This document shows positions 40,637 through 49,246 of a stretch of 64,000 bases of DNA, one piece after another. This DNA is from Mixta intestinalis. GTDB lineage: Bacteria; Pseudomonadota; Gammaproteobacteria; Enterobacterales; Enterobacteriaceae. Both the position numbers and the translations under genes were made by a program. Each line of letters begins with the position of its first letter. Position 1 is the first letter of the stretch. Below the pieces are notes generated by a model. That model was not told the DNA's origin. It did no database searches and saw only the letters and a list, made by a program, of their open reading frames with translations. The stretch is taken from assembly GCF_009914055.1 (NCBI RefSeq), contig NZ_CP028271.1:186001-250000 (forward strand), given 5' to 3'.

Positions 40637-41638
40637 ATGGCAAATATAGAAAATTCAAATGTTGCTCGCATTTTTAAAGATATAACAAAAGCTGCGCGTT
40701 ATATCAGGGAAAATGAAAGTGAGCAATATGCAAGGATAAATAATAATATCCTGGAGTATTTGGATGGAAAAGAAGATTTTTCATATGAATATTTTGTTAA
40801 TGACAAGGTAGGTTATAGAATAGTAAACCAGACAATTGCAACGGTCCTAAGTATTAAAGTTAATGAAATTTATTTAGCCGCTGAAGTATTTAATAAATCT
40901 CCTAATTTGGATAATTTTAATAAATTAATTAATTGTTATTATGTTGAGGTTTTAGCCAATATTGCGGCTTACTTTGAGGGGAAAGAATTACCTGCTAGGT
41001 TAGACACTAATTTAAGCTTGGTTATTATGCTATGTATGGCATTTTTTCCGATTGATGAAAAAAAAATAATCATGATGCAGCTGAGTAGGAGATTAAAAAA
41101 CAGAATCAAAGATGCGAATAAAAAAAATAATCCAGTTTACAAGATTTGTTATGGAGGGCATACAGTTTTACCATTGAGCATAAATTTGTATAATAAATTT
41201 TCTGGTGAAGAAAATATAGTAACTGATTTAAGCGGGTTAATGGATGATAAAAAAAATATTTTAAGCCCCATAATTTTAGAAAACTTTAATGATCTATACC
41301 GACGGACTTGGTTGGGTTTTTTGAGTGATGATATAGGGTTTGTAACTTCGTTATTTAAGGAATTAGGCGATTTTCACCTGGAAAGAAGCAAAAGTAATCG
41401 GAAAACGTTCTACGAGTTTGATAATACAATATGGCAGTATTTCCCTGTTGAAATTATTTGCTTGCTTGTCATAAGGCAGAGTTGTGGTAAAAATGTTGAT
41501 TTTATTAGTCATCCTGTAATAGATGCCTTTATGCCATTCATCAAAGATGAAAAAAATTACTCACTGAATACTTTATCATTAAAAATAAGAAGGGAGTTAT
41601 TCAAGAGGAATAACTACGCTATGTTATTTGAACTTTAA
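40637..41638 (+). CDS. candidate immunity protein for the first Rhs tip
   Basis: 333 residues, strongly AT-rich (many AAT/AAA/TTA codons), starting 9 bp after the rhs stop. I do not recognise a family. Position after the toxin tip is the reason to call it immunity. It is longer than most immunity proteins (100-200 aa), and no transmembrane segment is obvious, so a cytosolic inhibitor of a nuclease tip fits. Confidence 0.65.
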   Translation: MANIENSNVARIFKDITKAARYIRENESEQYARINNNILEYLDGKEDFSYEYFVNDKVGYRIVNQTIATVLSIKVNEIYLAAEVFNKSPNLDNFNKLINCYYVEVLANIAAYFEGKELPARLDTNLSLVIMLCMAFFPIDEKKIIMMQLSRRLKNRIKDANKKNNPVYKICYGGHTVLPLSINLYNKFSGEENIVTDLSGLMDDKKNILSPIILENFNDLYRRTWLGFLSDDIGFVTSLFKELGDFHLERSKSNRKTFYEFDNTIWQYFPVEIICLLVIRQSCGKNVDFISHPVIDAFMPFIKDEKNYSLNTLSLKIRRELFKRNNYAMLFEL

Positions 41639-41726
41639 TTATTTTTTGATTATTTATTGGACAGGGATGAAACATTTACTTTAATAGTCAAGTAATTATA
41701 AGGTTCCAGTTTTCGCAAGTATCGCT

Positions 41727-42479
41727 GGTGCGGGTGGCGTTCAGCGGGCACCCGGCGTACCGGGGGGCGCTACTGCTACGACGAGCTGGGGCGGCTACCG
41801 GCTGTACTGGTACCGTACGGCGCTGAACGGGCTGCCGGAGTCGCTGCATGACCGCACGGGCCGCGCGGTGTGGCGGGGATGCTGCGACGAGTGGGGCGCG
41901 CTGAAGCAGGAGACCTGTACCGGAGAAGGAGAAAGTCTGCGGCAGAATCTGCGCTTTGCGGGGCAGTACTTTGACCACGAAACGGGGCTGCACTACACTA
42001 CCTTCCGCTACTACGATCCGGAGAACGGGCACTTTACGCAGCCGGACCCGATCGGGCTGGCGGGCGGAATAAACTTATATGCTTATGCGCCTAATCCACT
42101 CTCTTGGATAGATCCGCTTGGATTAGATCGTTATCCTTCTTGGATGCCAACAAAGCAAGGTTATAATAGGCATCATATAATTCCTTATGAATTTAGAAAT
42201 CATCCGTTTTTACAGAGAACGAATATAAATATTAATGGTGCTACCAACATGATATATCTTCCTGTTGCTGATGGAGTCCATCCGACGAAAGTGATTCACG
42301 TAGATTTTAAACTCGATGGACTTCCTCATGCAGATTACAATAAGAAACTGGGAGGGATATTAGATGCACTGGAAGAACGAGCCGTTTTAGATGGGTAGGA
42401 TAATAATAGAGCTACAAAGGAAGCCCTTAATTTACAGCATGATACAAGGAAAATTTTAAATTCCAAGGGGTGTAAGTAA
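41727..42479 (+). pseudogene. orphan Rhs C-terminal fragment with HNH/AHH-type nuclease tip
   Basis: A displaced piece of Rhs core (from about 41727, with an internal deletion near 41770-41790) runs into DPIGLAGGINLYAYAPN...IDPLGL, and then a different tip. The tip has GYNRHHIIPYEF, INGATNMIYLP and HADYNKKL, the pattern of AHH/HNH-superfamily nucleases. The frame has no start of its own. A TAG at 42396-42398 interrupts it, yet 26 further in-frame codons follow (NRATKEALNLQHDTRK...) that look like the natural end, stopping at 42477-42479. So the tip is probably silent or inactivated unless recombined. Confidence 0.78.
41792..42085 (+). repeat. Rhs core 3'-end repeat, copy 2
   Basis: Direct repeat of 39899-40200, beginning at CTACCGGCTGTACTGG. 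It diverges abruptly after the GCGGGCGG codons of GLAGG, where the tip begins. Confidence 0.85.
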
Positions 42480-43020
42480 TGAAACTATATGAATTATGTC
42501 ATCAAATTGATAACGAAGACTCATCTATTGATTTTGAAAAAAACATCTACCTGATATGTTTAAGTTTTTTATTATGGATGTTGATAATGCTGTAACAAGA
42601 AAAGAGCTAACGGCTTCCGCACAGAGTGGGCTAACGGCAAACCTATTGTCTAACCTTGATGCAGTTAACGCAACAATAAATATTCCTGTTTTTTCAGAAA
42701 ATTTCAAAATAAAAGCTGGAGAATCTTTGTCCAGGGACGTTATTTTTTACCCTTGCTTAGTTGATAATAAGTATAAATATTACGCGTGTAAAATAAAAAC
42801 AAAATGTCAATTAATAGATTATGATAATTCTGAATATATGAAGTTATCAGACCCTAGCGATAAGCCTATTTTAACTTCCCCGGCTTATTTAAGTAACACT
42901 CCAGAGAATTTTTACATCGCTAGAGACATTATGGAAAGCACTAGATTTTTAGTAAGCGAGTTATTCAAAGATCTCATTGTAAAAAATAATTTTAATATAA
43001 AGCTAAAGGAAATTAATTGA
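42479..43020 (+). pseudogene. frameshifted immunity gene for the AHH-type tip
   Basis: ATG at 42479 overlaps the in-frame TAA of the tip (TAATG coupling). It begins MKLYELCHQIDNEDSSIDF and then meets a run of seven A (42538-42544). One extra A would join it to the frame that continues as HLPDMFKFFIMDVDNAV and runs to 43020. As it stands the N-terminal frame stops at 42594. The downstream frame alone gives 154 aa from 42556. Either a real frameshift or a missed base in the A run. The protein is a cytosolic, unrecognised immunity candidate. Confidence 0.65.
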
Positions 43021-43023
43021 TAT

Positions 43024-43060
43024 AAAAGCCGGGTAAGAAATTAAGTCTTCCCGGCTTTTT
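43024..43060 (+). terminator. terminator after the second immunity gene
   Basis: Hairpin AAAAGCCGGG / CCCGGCTTTT with a 16-nt loop, then T-rich sequence. Confidence 0.85.
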
Positions 43061-43076
43061 ATTATTTAACCCTCGT

Positions 43077-43200
43077 TCAGCATACTAAACATCCATCCTT
43101 ACTCCCTTTAACCACCTGTTTAAGCTGATAAAGCTGTTCGCGCAGTTCCTGCTCCTCGTTGCTCTCAGCCATCAGCACATACACCCCTGTAAAACCTTCA
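43077..43200 (-). pseudogene. remnant of a BON-like domain gene, copy A
   Basis: On the minus strand, MAESNEEQELREQLYQLKQV and the residues after it are a fragment nearly identical to the one at 44320-44469. It is cut by Rhs-derived DNA at about 43200. Part of the repeated module described in the findings. Confidence 0.5.
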
Positions 43201-43255
43201 CGCTGCGCCCGGTCACTAATTGGGGCGGCGCATTGGTAAGACGCTGACGCGCGAG

Positions 43256-43610
43256 GGCGGAGCGGCAGGCGTGCGGCGGCTACCGGCTGTACTGGTACCG
43301 TACGGCGCTGAACGGGCTGCCGGAGTCGCTGCATGACCGGACGGGCCGCGCGGTGTGGCGGGGCCGCTGCGACGAGTGGGGCGCGCTGAAGCTGGAGAGC
43401 TGTAACGGAGAAGGGGAAAGTCTGCGGCAGAATCTGCGCTTTGCCGGGTAGTACTTTGACCACGAAACGGGGCTGCACTACACTACCTTCCGCTACTACG
43501 ATCCGGAGAACGGGCACTTTACCCAGCCGGACCCGATCGGGCTGGCGGGCGGGCTGAACCAGTACGCGTACGCGCCGAATCCGCTGACGTGGGTTGATCC
43601 GTTAGGACTG
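43256..43610 (+). repeat. Rhs core 3'-end repeat, copy 3
   Basis: Third direct repeat of the Rhs core end. It differs from copy 1 by few substitutions, including the CAG to TAG change at 43449. Confidence 0.85.
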
Positions 43611-43928
43611 AGTGGTAATAAGGTAAACATATATAAGGATGCTCCGTATCATGGTACTTCTGATAATTCAGTAAAAAGCCGAGCACGAACAAATGGTCAG
43701 GCAGCTTTAGATAACTCTGTTCAAGTGAAACCAACATCACCAAGACGAGTTGGGATTGATATTGCTAATAATGAAATTGTTGTATTAGATAAAACGCGAT
43801 CTTTATCAGATCAAATAGATGAATATCATGGGCATGTTCGTGATTGGGATGCTTTGGATAACAAGCAACAATCTGCCTTGATCAAGTCTGGTAAAACAAC
43901 TAGAAAAGGAAAGATCTGTGGTGTCTGA
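43256..43928 (+). pseudogene. orphan Rhs C-terminal fragment with a third, unidentified toxin tip
   Basis: Starts in Rhs core (GGYRLYWYRTALNG...), carries a TAG at 43449-43451 where the other copies have Gln (GQYFDHE), then DPIGLAGGLNQYAYAPN, the cleavage motif (WVDPLGL) and a new tip of about 105 aa. The tip contains SPRRVGIDIANNEIVVLDKT, YHGHVRDWDALDNKQQSALI and KGKI. The pattern is familiar from polymorphic-toxin tips, but I cannot name the activity. Ends at 43928, overlapping the next gene by 11 bases. No start codon of its own at the core end; a GTG at 43725 could give a short product. Confidence 0.72.
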
Positions 43929-44238
43929 AGATAAATTACGCTTAGAAACACTACTTAACTCTGGCGAACCAGAGAAGGTTACAGAGGCTCTTCTTTATAT
44001 CGCTCATAATATAAATGATATTAAATGGGCTGAAGAACAGTTAATGAGGATGGCAAATAGTCTTGATGAGGATATTAGCGGATTGGCCTTAACTTGCTTG
44101 GGACATATAGCCAGAATAAATAGTAAAATTAGTAAGAATATTGTAATTCCATTTTTGAAAGAGAAAATTAATAGTTCAAATGAGATAATATCATCGAGAG
44201 CTGAAGATGCACTTGACGATATTAATATGTTTACCTAA
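43918..44238 (+). CDS. candidate immunity protein for the third Rhs tip (helical-repeat type)
   Basis: 106 residues from GTG at 43918, overlapping the tip by 11 bases. The sequence is predicted all-helical with a HEAT-like spacing (EALLYIAHNIND, MRMANSLDEDISGLALTCLG, IVIPFLKEKINSS), as in several small immunity proteins. AT-rich like the tips. Adjacent position and overlap support toxin-antitoxin pairing. Intact open frame, so it may still protect against kin carrying the active tip. Confidence 0.7.
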   Translation: MVSEDKLRLETLLNSGEPEKVTEALLYIAHNINDIKWAEEQLMRMANSLDEDISGLALTCLGHIARINSKISKNIVIPFLKEKINSSNEIISSRAEDALDDINMFT

Positions 44239-44261
44239 TTATGCTTTACAAATGTTTAAAA

Positions 44262-44290
44262 CCGGAAAGAAAAACAACTCTTTCCGGCTT
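44262..44290 (+). terminator. terminator after the third immunity gene
   Basis: Hairpin CCGGAAAGA / TCTTTCCGG with an AAAACAAC loop, followed by CTTGTTTATT. Confidence 0.75.
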
Positions 44291-44319
44291 GTTTATTATT
44301 TAATTCCCCGTTCAATCCA

Positions 44320-44469
44320 CTAAATAAGCGCATCCTTAATCCCCTTAATCCCCTTAACCACCTGTGTAGCCTGATAAAGCTGTTCGCGCAGCTCCTGTTC
44401 CTCGTTGCTCTCGGCCATCAGCACAATGCAGCCCTTCGAAATCTTCACCGTTACATCATCCGGGCGCAT
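44320..44469 (-). pseudogene. remnant of a BON-like domain gene, copy B
   Basis: 49-codon frame MRPDDVTVKISKGCIVLMAE... ending IKGIKDALI. The pattern (strand-loop with I-LMAES, then helix, then VVKGIKGIKDAL) resembles the end of a BON domain. It repeats, in shorter form, at 43077. No clear upstream half or ribosome site remains, so probably a gene remnant. The rest of 44470-44710 has no gene I can support. Confidence 0.4.
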
Positions 44470-44710
44470 GCCTCTCCTCAGAGGGGCTTTTCAGGAATTT
44501 GCCGTTGCGCATGATGCGCCGATAAATCCCCCGTTTTACGGTTGTTAAAAATCTTACTTCCCTTAGCAAAACGGAAAACGGAGCAGCTCCAATCCGCGCA
44601 ATTAAAATCTCCACATCTGAAGATTTAACCTCTCTCAAGAAAAAATCCTGTCTCATGCCTTTCAGCACCTAAACTAACGGGAGCCATTTGCTCAAGTGAG
44701 GAGCCAGACC

Positions 44711-45670
44711 ATGAGTGAATCTCCTGAGAAAAAAGAGTACAGCTTTAATAAGAATTATCCGCGCGATCTGCGTGGGTATGCAGGCAAGCCGCCGCACGCC
44801 GCCTGGCCCGGCGAAGCACGCATTGCGGTACAGTTTGTTCTTAATTATGAAGAAGGTGCTGAAAATAACGTTTTACATGGTGATGCCGGTTCCGAGCAGT
44901 TTCTCTCCGATATTATCGGTGCCGCCAGCTATTCCGATCGGCACATGTCGATGGATTCACTGTATGAATATGGTTCGCGCGCTGGCTTCTGGCGCATCCA
45001 TAACGAATTTCAAAAGCGCGGCCTGCCGCTGACGGTATTTGGCGTGGCGATGGCGCTGGCGCGTCATCCGGAGGTAGTGCAGGCTATCGCCGCAGCGAAA
45101 TATGATGTGGTTAGCCACGGCTGGCGCTGGATCCACTATCAGGGCATGGATGCGAAAACCGAGCGTCAGCATATTCAGCAGGCGGTGGATGTGCTGATGG
45201 ATCTTTTTGGCCGTGCGCCCACCGGCTGGTATACCGGACGCGACAGCCCGAATACGCGTCGTCTGGTGGTGGAGCAGGGCGGCTTCAGCTATGACAGCGA
45301 TAATTACGGCGACGATCTGCCATTCTGGACGCAGGTGACCTGTCAGGATGGTACGGTAAAACCGCACCTGATTGTTCCTTATTCGCTGGAAACCAACGAC
45401 ATGCGTTTTGCGATGCCGCAGGGTTTCAACACCGCTGAGCAGTTTTATACCTATCTTAAAGACAGCTTTGATGTGCTGTATGAAGAGGGCGAGAGCGCGC
45501 CAAAAATGATGTCGGTAGGAATGCACTGCCGTCTGTTGGGGCGTCCGGGGCGTTTTCGTGCGCTGACGCGCTTTCTGGATTATATCCAGCAGCATGAGCG
45601 CGTCTGGATCTGTACGCGTCAGCAGATTGCCGAACACTGGATAAAACATCATCCGGCAACGGAAAGCTGA
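44711..45670 (+). CDS. puuE: allantoinase PuuE, polysaccharide-deacetylase family
   Basis: 319 residues from ATG at 44711, preceded by GAGGAG. PuuE converts allantoin to allantoate without needing the classical dinuclear metal centre. The fold is NodB/polysaccharide deacetylase: IAVQFVLNYEEGAE near the start, DVVSHGWRW (His pair) and GWYTGRDSPNTRRLV in the core, LIVPYSLETNDMRF at the C-terminal half. Neighbouring pucG uses the later product ureidoglycine. Uricase, HIU hydrolase and allantoate amidohydrolase genes are not in this window. Confidence 0.87.
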   Translation: MSESPEKKEYSFNKNYPRDLRGYAGKPPHAAWPGEARIAVQFVLNYEEGAENNVLHGDAGSEQFLSDIIGAASYSDRHMSMDSLYEYGSRAGFWRIHNEFQKRGLPLTVFGVAMALARHPEVVQAIAAAKYDVVSHGWRWIHYQGMDAKTERQHIQQAVDVLMDLFGRAPTGWYTGRDSPNTRRLVVEQGGFSYDSDNYGDDLPFWTQVTCQDGTVKPHLIVPYSLETNDMRFAMPQGFNTAEQFYTYLKDSFDVLYEEGESAPKMMSVGMHCRLLGRPGRFRALTRFLDYIQQHERVWICTRQQIAEHWIKHHPATES

Positions 45671-45714
45671 AATACATCAGGAGCCCGGCGCTAATCTATT
45701 ATCCATCACACCTT

Positions 45715-45742
45715 CCGGCGGCTTGTCTGTAAGCCGCCGGGC
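45715..45742. terminator. hairpin downstream of puuE
   Basis: Inverted repeat CCGGCGGCTT / AAGCCGCCGG with a six-base loop. The T run is weak, so it is a possible terminator only. The 180 bp from here to pucG hold no gene I can support and probably contain its promoter. Confidence 0.5.
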
Positions 45743-45922
45743 TTATCTCCCTTTCTCCGCGTTGGCCTGCTACTCTGCATAAGCTGCTTTGTATAGCGGC
45801 ATGGCTGTGGGTTGATGTCAGCTATCAGTGCGTACTGTGGTGGACATAACATCGGCAGCATGCTTTTGTTACTGCTCAGAGGTTGGAGCGCTGATAAAAA
45901 ATCATTTGATAAGGAATAGCCG

Positions 45923-47152
45923 ATGGATATCTCCCGGTTCGCACAGATCAATCCACCACCGCGCCTGCTGATGGGGCCTGGGCCGATTAATGCCGATCCG
46001 CGTGTGCTGCGCGCGATGTCAACGCAGCTGATTGGGCAGTACGATCCGGCAATGACCCACTACATGAATGAGGTGATGGCGCTCTATCGCGGTGTATTCT
46101 CTACGGAAAACCGCTGGACGTTGTTGGTGGATGGCACCTCGCGCGCCGGTATTGAGGCCATTCTGCTTTCGGCGATTCGTCCGGGGGATAAAGTGCTGGT
46201 GCCGGTCTTTGGGCGCTTTGGTCACCTGCTGTGCGAAATAGCGCGCCGTTGCCGGGCGGAAGTTCATACCATTGAGGTACCCTGGGGTGAAGTTTTTACG
46301 CCGGACCAGATTGAGGATGCGATTAAACAGGTGCGTCCGCGCCTGCTGCTGACGGTGCAGGGTGATACTTCCACTACCATGCTGCAACCGCTTGATGAAC
46401 TGGGCGCGATCTGTCGGCGTTATAACGTGCTGTTTTATACCGATGCCACTGCCTCACTGGGTGGGAACGTGCTGGAAACCGATGCCTGGGGGCTGGATGC
46501 GGTATCGGCGGGGATGCAAAAATGTCTGGGCGGCCCGTCAGGTACGTCTCCCATTACGCTTAGCTCACGTATGGAAGCGGCGATTCGGCAGCGTCGGCGC
46601 GTAGAGCAGGGCATTCGCACCGCCGCGCATCAGGACGGGGAAGATGAGATGATCTGGTCCAACTATTTTGATCTGGGCATGATCATGGATTACTGGGGGC
46701 CGGAGCGCCTGAACCATCACACCGAAGCCACGACCGCACTCTTCGGCGCACGCGAATGTGCGCGCCTGCTGTTACAGGAAGGGCTGGATAATGCTATCGC
46801 CCGTCATCGGCTGCATGGCGAAGCGCTGCTGTGCGGCATTGAGGCGATGGGGCTGGAAATCTTCGGCGATCGGCGTCACCGTATGAATAACGTGCTGGGG
46901 GTTATGATCCCCTCGGACATTGATGGCGAACAGGTGCGCAGGCTGATGCTGGAGGATTTCGCCATCGAGATCGGTACCGCGTTCGGCCCGCTGATTGGCA
47001 AGATCTGGCGTATCGGCACCATGGGCTATAACGCCCGCAAAGATTGCGTGATGCAGACGCTTAGCGCGCTGGAGGCGGTGCTGAACCGCCTCGGTTTCCG
47101 CACCGTTCAGGGGGCGGCACTCCAGGCCGCCTGGGATCGCTATTCCCAATAG
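45923..47152 (+). CDS. pucG: (S)-ureidoglycine-glyoxylate aminotransferase PucG-like
   Basis: 409-residue class V PLP aminotransferase. The opening LMGPGPINADPRVLRAMS is the family signature. The PLP Lys is in SAGMQKCLGGPSG (about residue 198). The acidic residue is in YTDATASLGG. PucG of Bacillus transfers the amino group of ureidoglycine to glyoxylate. Pairing with puuE makes this assignment preferable to serine-glyoxylate or alanine-glyoxylate aminotransferase. A 250-bp gap from puuE means it may have its own promoter. Confidence 0.83.
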   Translation: MDISRFAQINPPPRLLMGPGPINADPRVLRAMSTQLIGQYDPAMTHYMNEVMALYRGVFSTENRWTLLVDGTSRAGIEAILLSAIRPGDKVLVPVFGRFGHLLCEIARRCRAEVHTIEVPWGEVFTPDQIEDAIKQVRPRLLLTVQGDTSTTMLQPLDELGAICRRYNVLFYTDATASLGGNVLETDAWGLDAVSAGMQKCLGGPSGTSPITLSSRMEAAIRQRRRVEQGIRTAAHQDGEDEMIWSNYFDLGMIMDYWGPERLNHHTEATTALFGARECARLLLQEGLDNAIARHRLHGEALLCGIEAMGLEIFGDRRHRMNNVLGVMIPSDIDGEQVRRLMLEDFAIEIGTAFGPLIGKIWRIGTMGYNARKDCVMQTLSALEAVLNRLGFRTVQGAALQAAWDRYSQ

Positions 47153-47173
47153 CGGCATCGCGTTTGATGTGGC

Positions 47174-47944
47174 TTAATATCCATTAATCTCGTCGGCATC
47201 GCGCCACGCAGGAAAGCTGGCGCGATAATCGTTAAGCGCCGTCAGCGACAGCCCGGCGTCCAGCACCTCAGGTTGATGCGCCGCGCCGCGCGCGAGGATT
47301 TCTCCCTGCGGCGAGATAATCAGGCTGTCGCCGCTGTAGCGCAGCCCTTTGGCAACCTCGCCCACGCGATTGCAGCCCGCCACCCACGCCTGATTTTCAA
47401 TAGCGCGCGCCATTAGCAGCGCCTGCCAGTGATGGCTGCGCGCTTCCGGCCAGTTCGCTACATAAAGCGCCAGATCGTAATCGTTGCGGTTACGTGAAAA
47501 GACCGGAAAGCGCAGGTCATAGCAAATCTGCGGCAAAATGCGCCAGCCGCGCCAGTGGATAATCTCACGTCGCTCACCGGCAACGTAGTGATGATGTTCA
47601 TCCCCCATGCGGAACAGATGGCGCTTGTCGTAGTAGTGCAGGCGTCCATCCGGCTCCACCAGTAAAAAGCGATTCACTGCGCCCCGGTCCGTTTGCAGCG
47701 CAGCGCTGCCGCCGATCGCCGCGTTTAGCCTGCGGGCGTGTCCGCTCAGCCAGGCCACGACCTGCTCCTGTGGCAGCGACTGGTGCGCCGCCTCCATAGC
47801 AAAACCGGTAGTAAACATCTCCGGCAGCACGATTAAATCGCGTCCGTAAAGCGTGTCCAGCAGGCGATCGAAATGGGCCAGGTTAGCCGCGCCGTCCATC
47901 CACACTAGCGGCTGTTGCAACAGGGAAAGGGTTAAATTTGACAC
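47174..47944 (-). CDS. yafV: omega-amidase YafV (nitrilase superfamily)
   Basis: 256-residue C-N hydrolase with the Glu-Lys-Cys triad E42 (VLPEMF), K106 (YYDKRHLF) and C140 (PQICYDLRFP). YafV hydrolyses alpha-ketoglutaramate and related omega-amides. Its ATG overlaps the end of ybdL by 13 bases, so the two are translated together. The transaminase makes keto acids with an omega-amide and YafV removes the amide, making transamination irreversible. It marks the return to the E. coli gene order. Confidence 0.93.
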   Translation of the reverse strand: MSNLTLSLLQQPLVWMDGAANLAHFDRLLDTLYGRDLIVLPEMFTTGFAMEAAHQSLPQEQVVAWLSGHARRLNAAIGGSAALQTDRGAVNRFLLVEPDGRLHYYDKRHLFRMGDEHHHYVAGERREIIHWRGWRILPQICYDLRFPVFSRNRNDYDLALYVANWPEARSHHWQALLMARAIENQAWVAGCNRVGEVAKGLRYSGDSLIISPQGEILARGAAHQPEVLDAGLSLTALNDYRASFPAWRDADEINGY

Positions 47945-49089
47945 AGGCGCTCCGCAGCAGCGATCAGGGTGGTTTCCCGTTTGGCGAAACAGAGACGGAT
48001 CAGGCGATGAGGGAAGCGTTCGGCGCAGAATACCGACAGCGGGATCGCCGCCACGCCCACGTTTTCAGTCAGCCAGCGGCAGAAACTGACATCGTCCAGA
48101 TCGGAAACGGCGCTGTAATCCGCCAGTAAAAAATAGGTGCCTTCGCAAGGCAAAATTTTAAAGCCACTGTTGCTGAGTGCCTGAACCAGACAATCACGTC
48201 GTGCGCGATAAAAGGTGGGGAGATCGCGATAATGTTGCGGTTCGGCGCGCAGCATATCCGCCAGCGCCAGCTGTGCCGGCGTGTTGACTGAAAAGGTGAG
48301 GTATTGATGCACCTTACGAATCTCTGCGCTGAGCGCAGGCGGTGCGACGCAGTAACCTACCTTCCAGCCGGTCATATGGAAGGTTTTGCCGAAAGAAGAG
48401 ACCGCGATGGCGCGCTCGCGCAGATGTGGCTGGGCCAGCACGCTATGATGGCCTTCATCAGTGAAGCAGATGTGCTCATAAACTTCATCGCTCAGCACAT
48501 AAATTTCTTTATCAGCGATCGCCTGCCACAGCGCGGCAAAATCGCTCTGCTGCCAGACGGTAGCGGAAGGGTTATGTGGCGTGTTAAGGATCACCAGTCG
48601 GGTGCGTGGTGACAGCAGCTGATGAAATGCCTGCCAGTCGACGCGAAACGCAGGTGGCTGAAGCGTTTGGCGCTTCATCACGCCGCCAGCCAGCGTAACG
48701 GCGGGGGCATAGCTGTCGTAGCTGGGATCGAAGCAGATGACTTCATCTCCGGGCCGCACCAGCGCGGTAATCGCGGCATATAACGCTTCGGTGGCTCCGG
48801 CAGTGACGGTAATTTCATCATTGGCATCGGGCTGATAGCCGTACAGCGCTGCGGTTTTATCAGCGATGGCTTCGCGCAGCGCCGCCACGCCGGTCATCGG
48901 CGCATATTGGTTTGCGCCCAGGCTGACATGATGCGCCAGCCGCTGTTGCAGATAACGCGGGCCATCAAAATCGGGAAAACCCTGAGAGAGATTAATGGCA
49001 TTGTGCTGCTGCGCCAGCGCGCTCATCTGGGTAAAAATCGTGGTGCCCAGTGCGGGCAGCTTACTTTCGGGAATGAGGGAGTAACTCAT
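47932..49089 (-). CDS. ybdL: methionine aminotransferase YbdL
   Basis: 385-residue class I/II PLP aminotransferase from MSYSLIPESKLPALG at 49089; longer upstream starts are unsupported. Motifs include INLSQGFPDFDGP (about 34-46), VILNTPHNPSATVW, SDEVYEHICF and the PLP Lys in SSFGKTFHMTGWKVGY. Prefers methionine and aromatic or glutamine-like amino donors. In E. coli ybdL lies elsewhere, so pairing with yafV here is a rearrangement. Confidence 0.92.
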   Translation of the reverse strand: MSYSLIPESKLPALGTTIFTQMSALAQQHNAINLSQGFPDFDGPRYLQQRLAHHVSLGANQYAPMTGVAALREAIADKTAALYGYQPDANDEITVTAGATEALYAAITALVRPGDEVICFDPSYDSYAPAVTLAGGVMKRQTLQPPAFRVDWQAFHQLLSPRTRLVILNTPHNPSATVWQQSDFAALWQAIADKEIYVLSDEVYEHICFTDEGHHSVLAQPHLRERAIAVSSFGKTFHMTGWKVGYCVAPPALSAEIRKVHQYLTFSVNTPAQLALADMLRAEPQHYRDLPTFYRARRDCLVQALSNSGFKILPCEGTYFLLADYSAVSDLDDVSFCRWLTENVGVAAIPLSVFCAERFPHRLIRLCFAKRETTLIAAAERLCQI

Positions 49090-49246
49090 ATAACGCTTAC
49101 CTTCCATGCGGTTAGCCGCGCAGGGCTGCGGTTTAATTGAGCTACTATAATCATGATATCTGCTTTTGGCAATCAAGACGGTTAGATGGCTAAACGTGTT
49201 GCGTCTGGCGGTTTATTTTAAATATGCTTTACGCTAATCTCGCACG

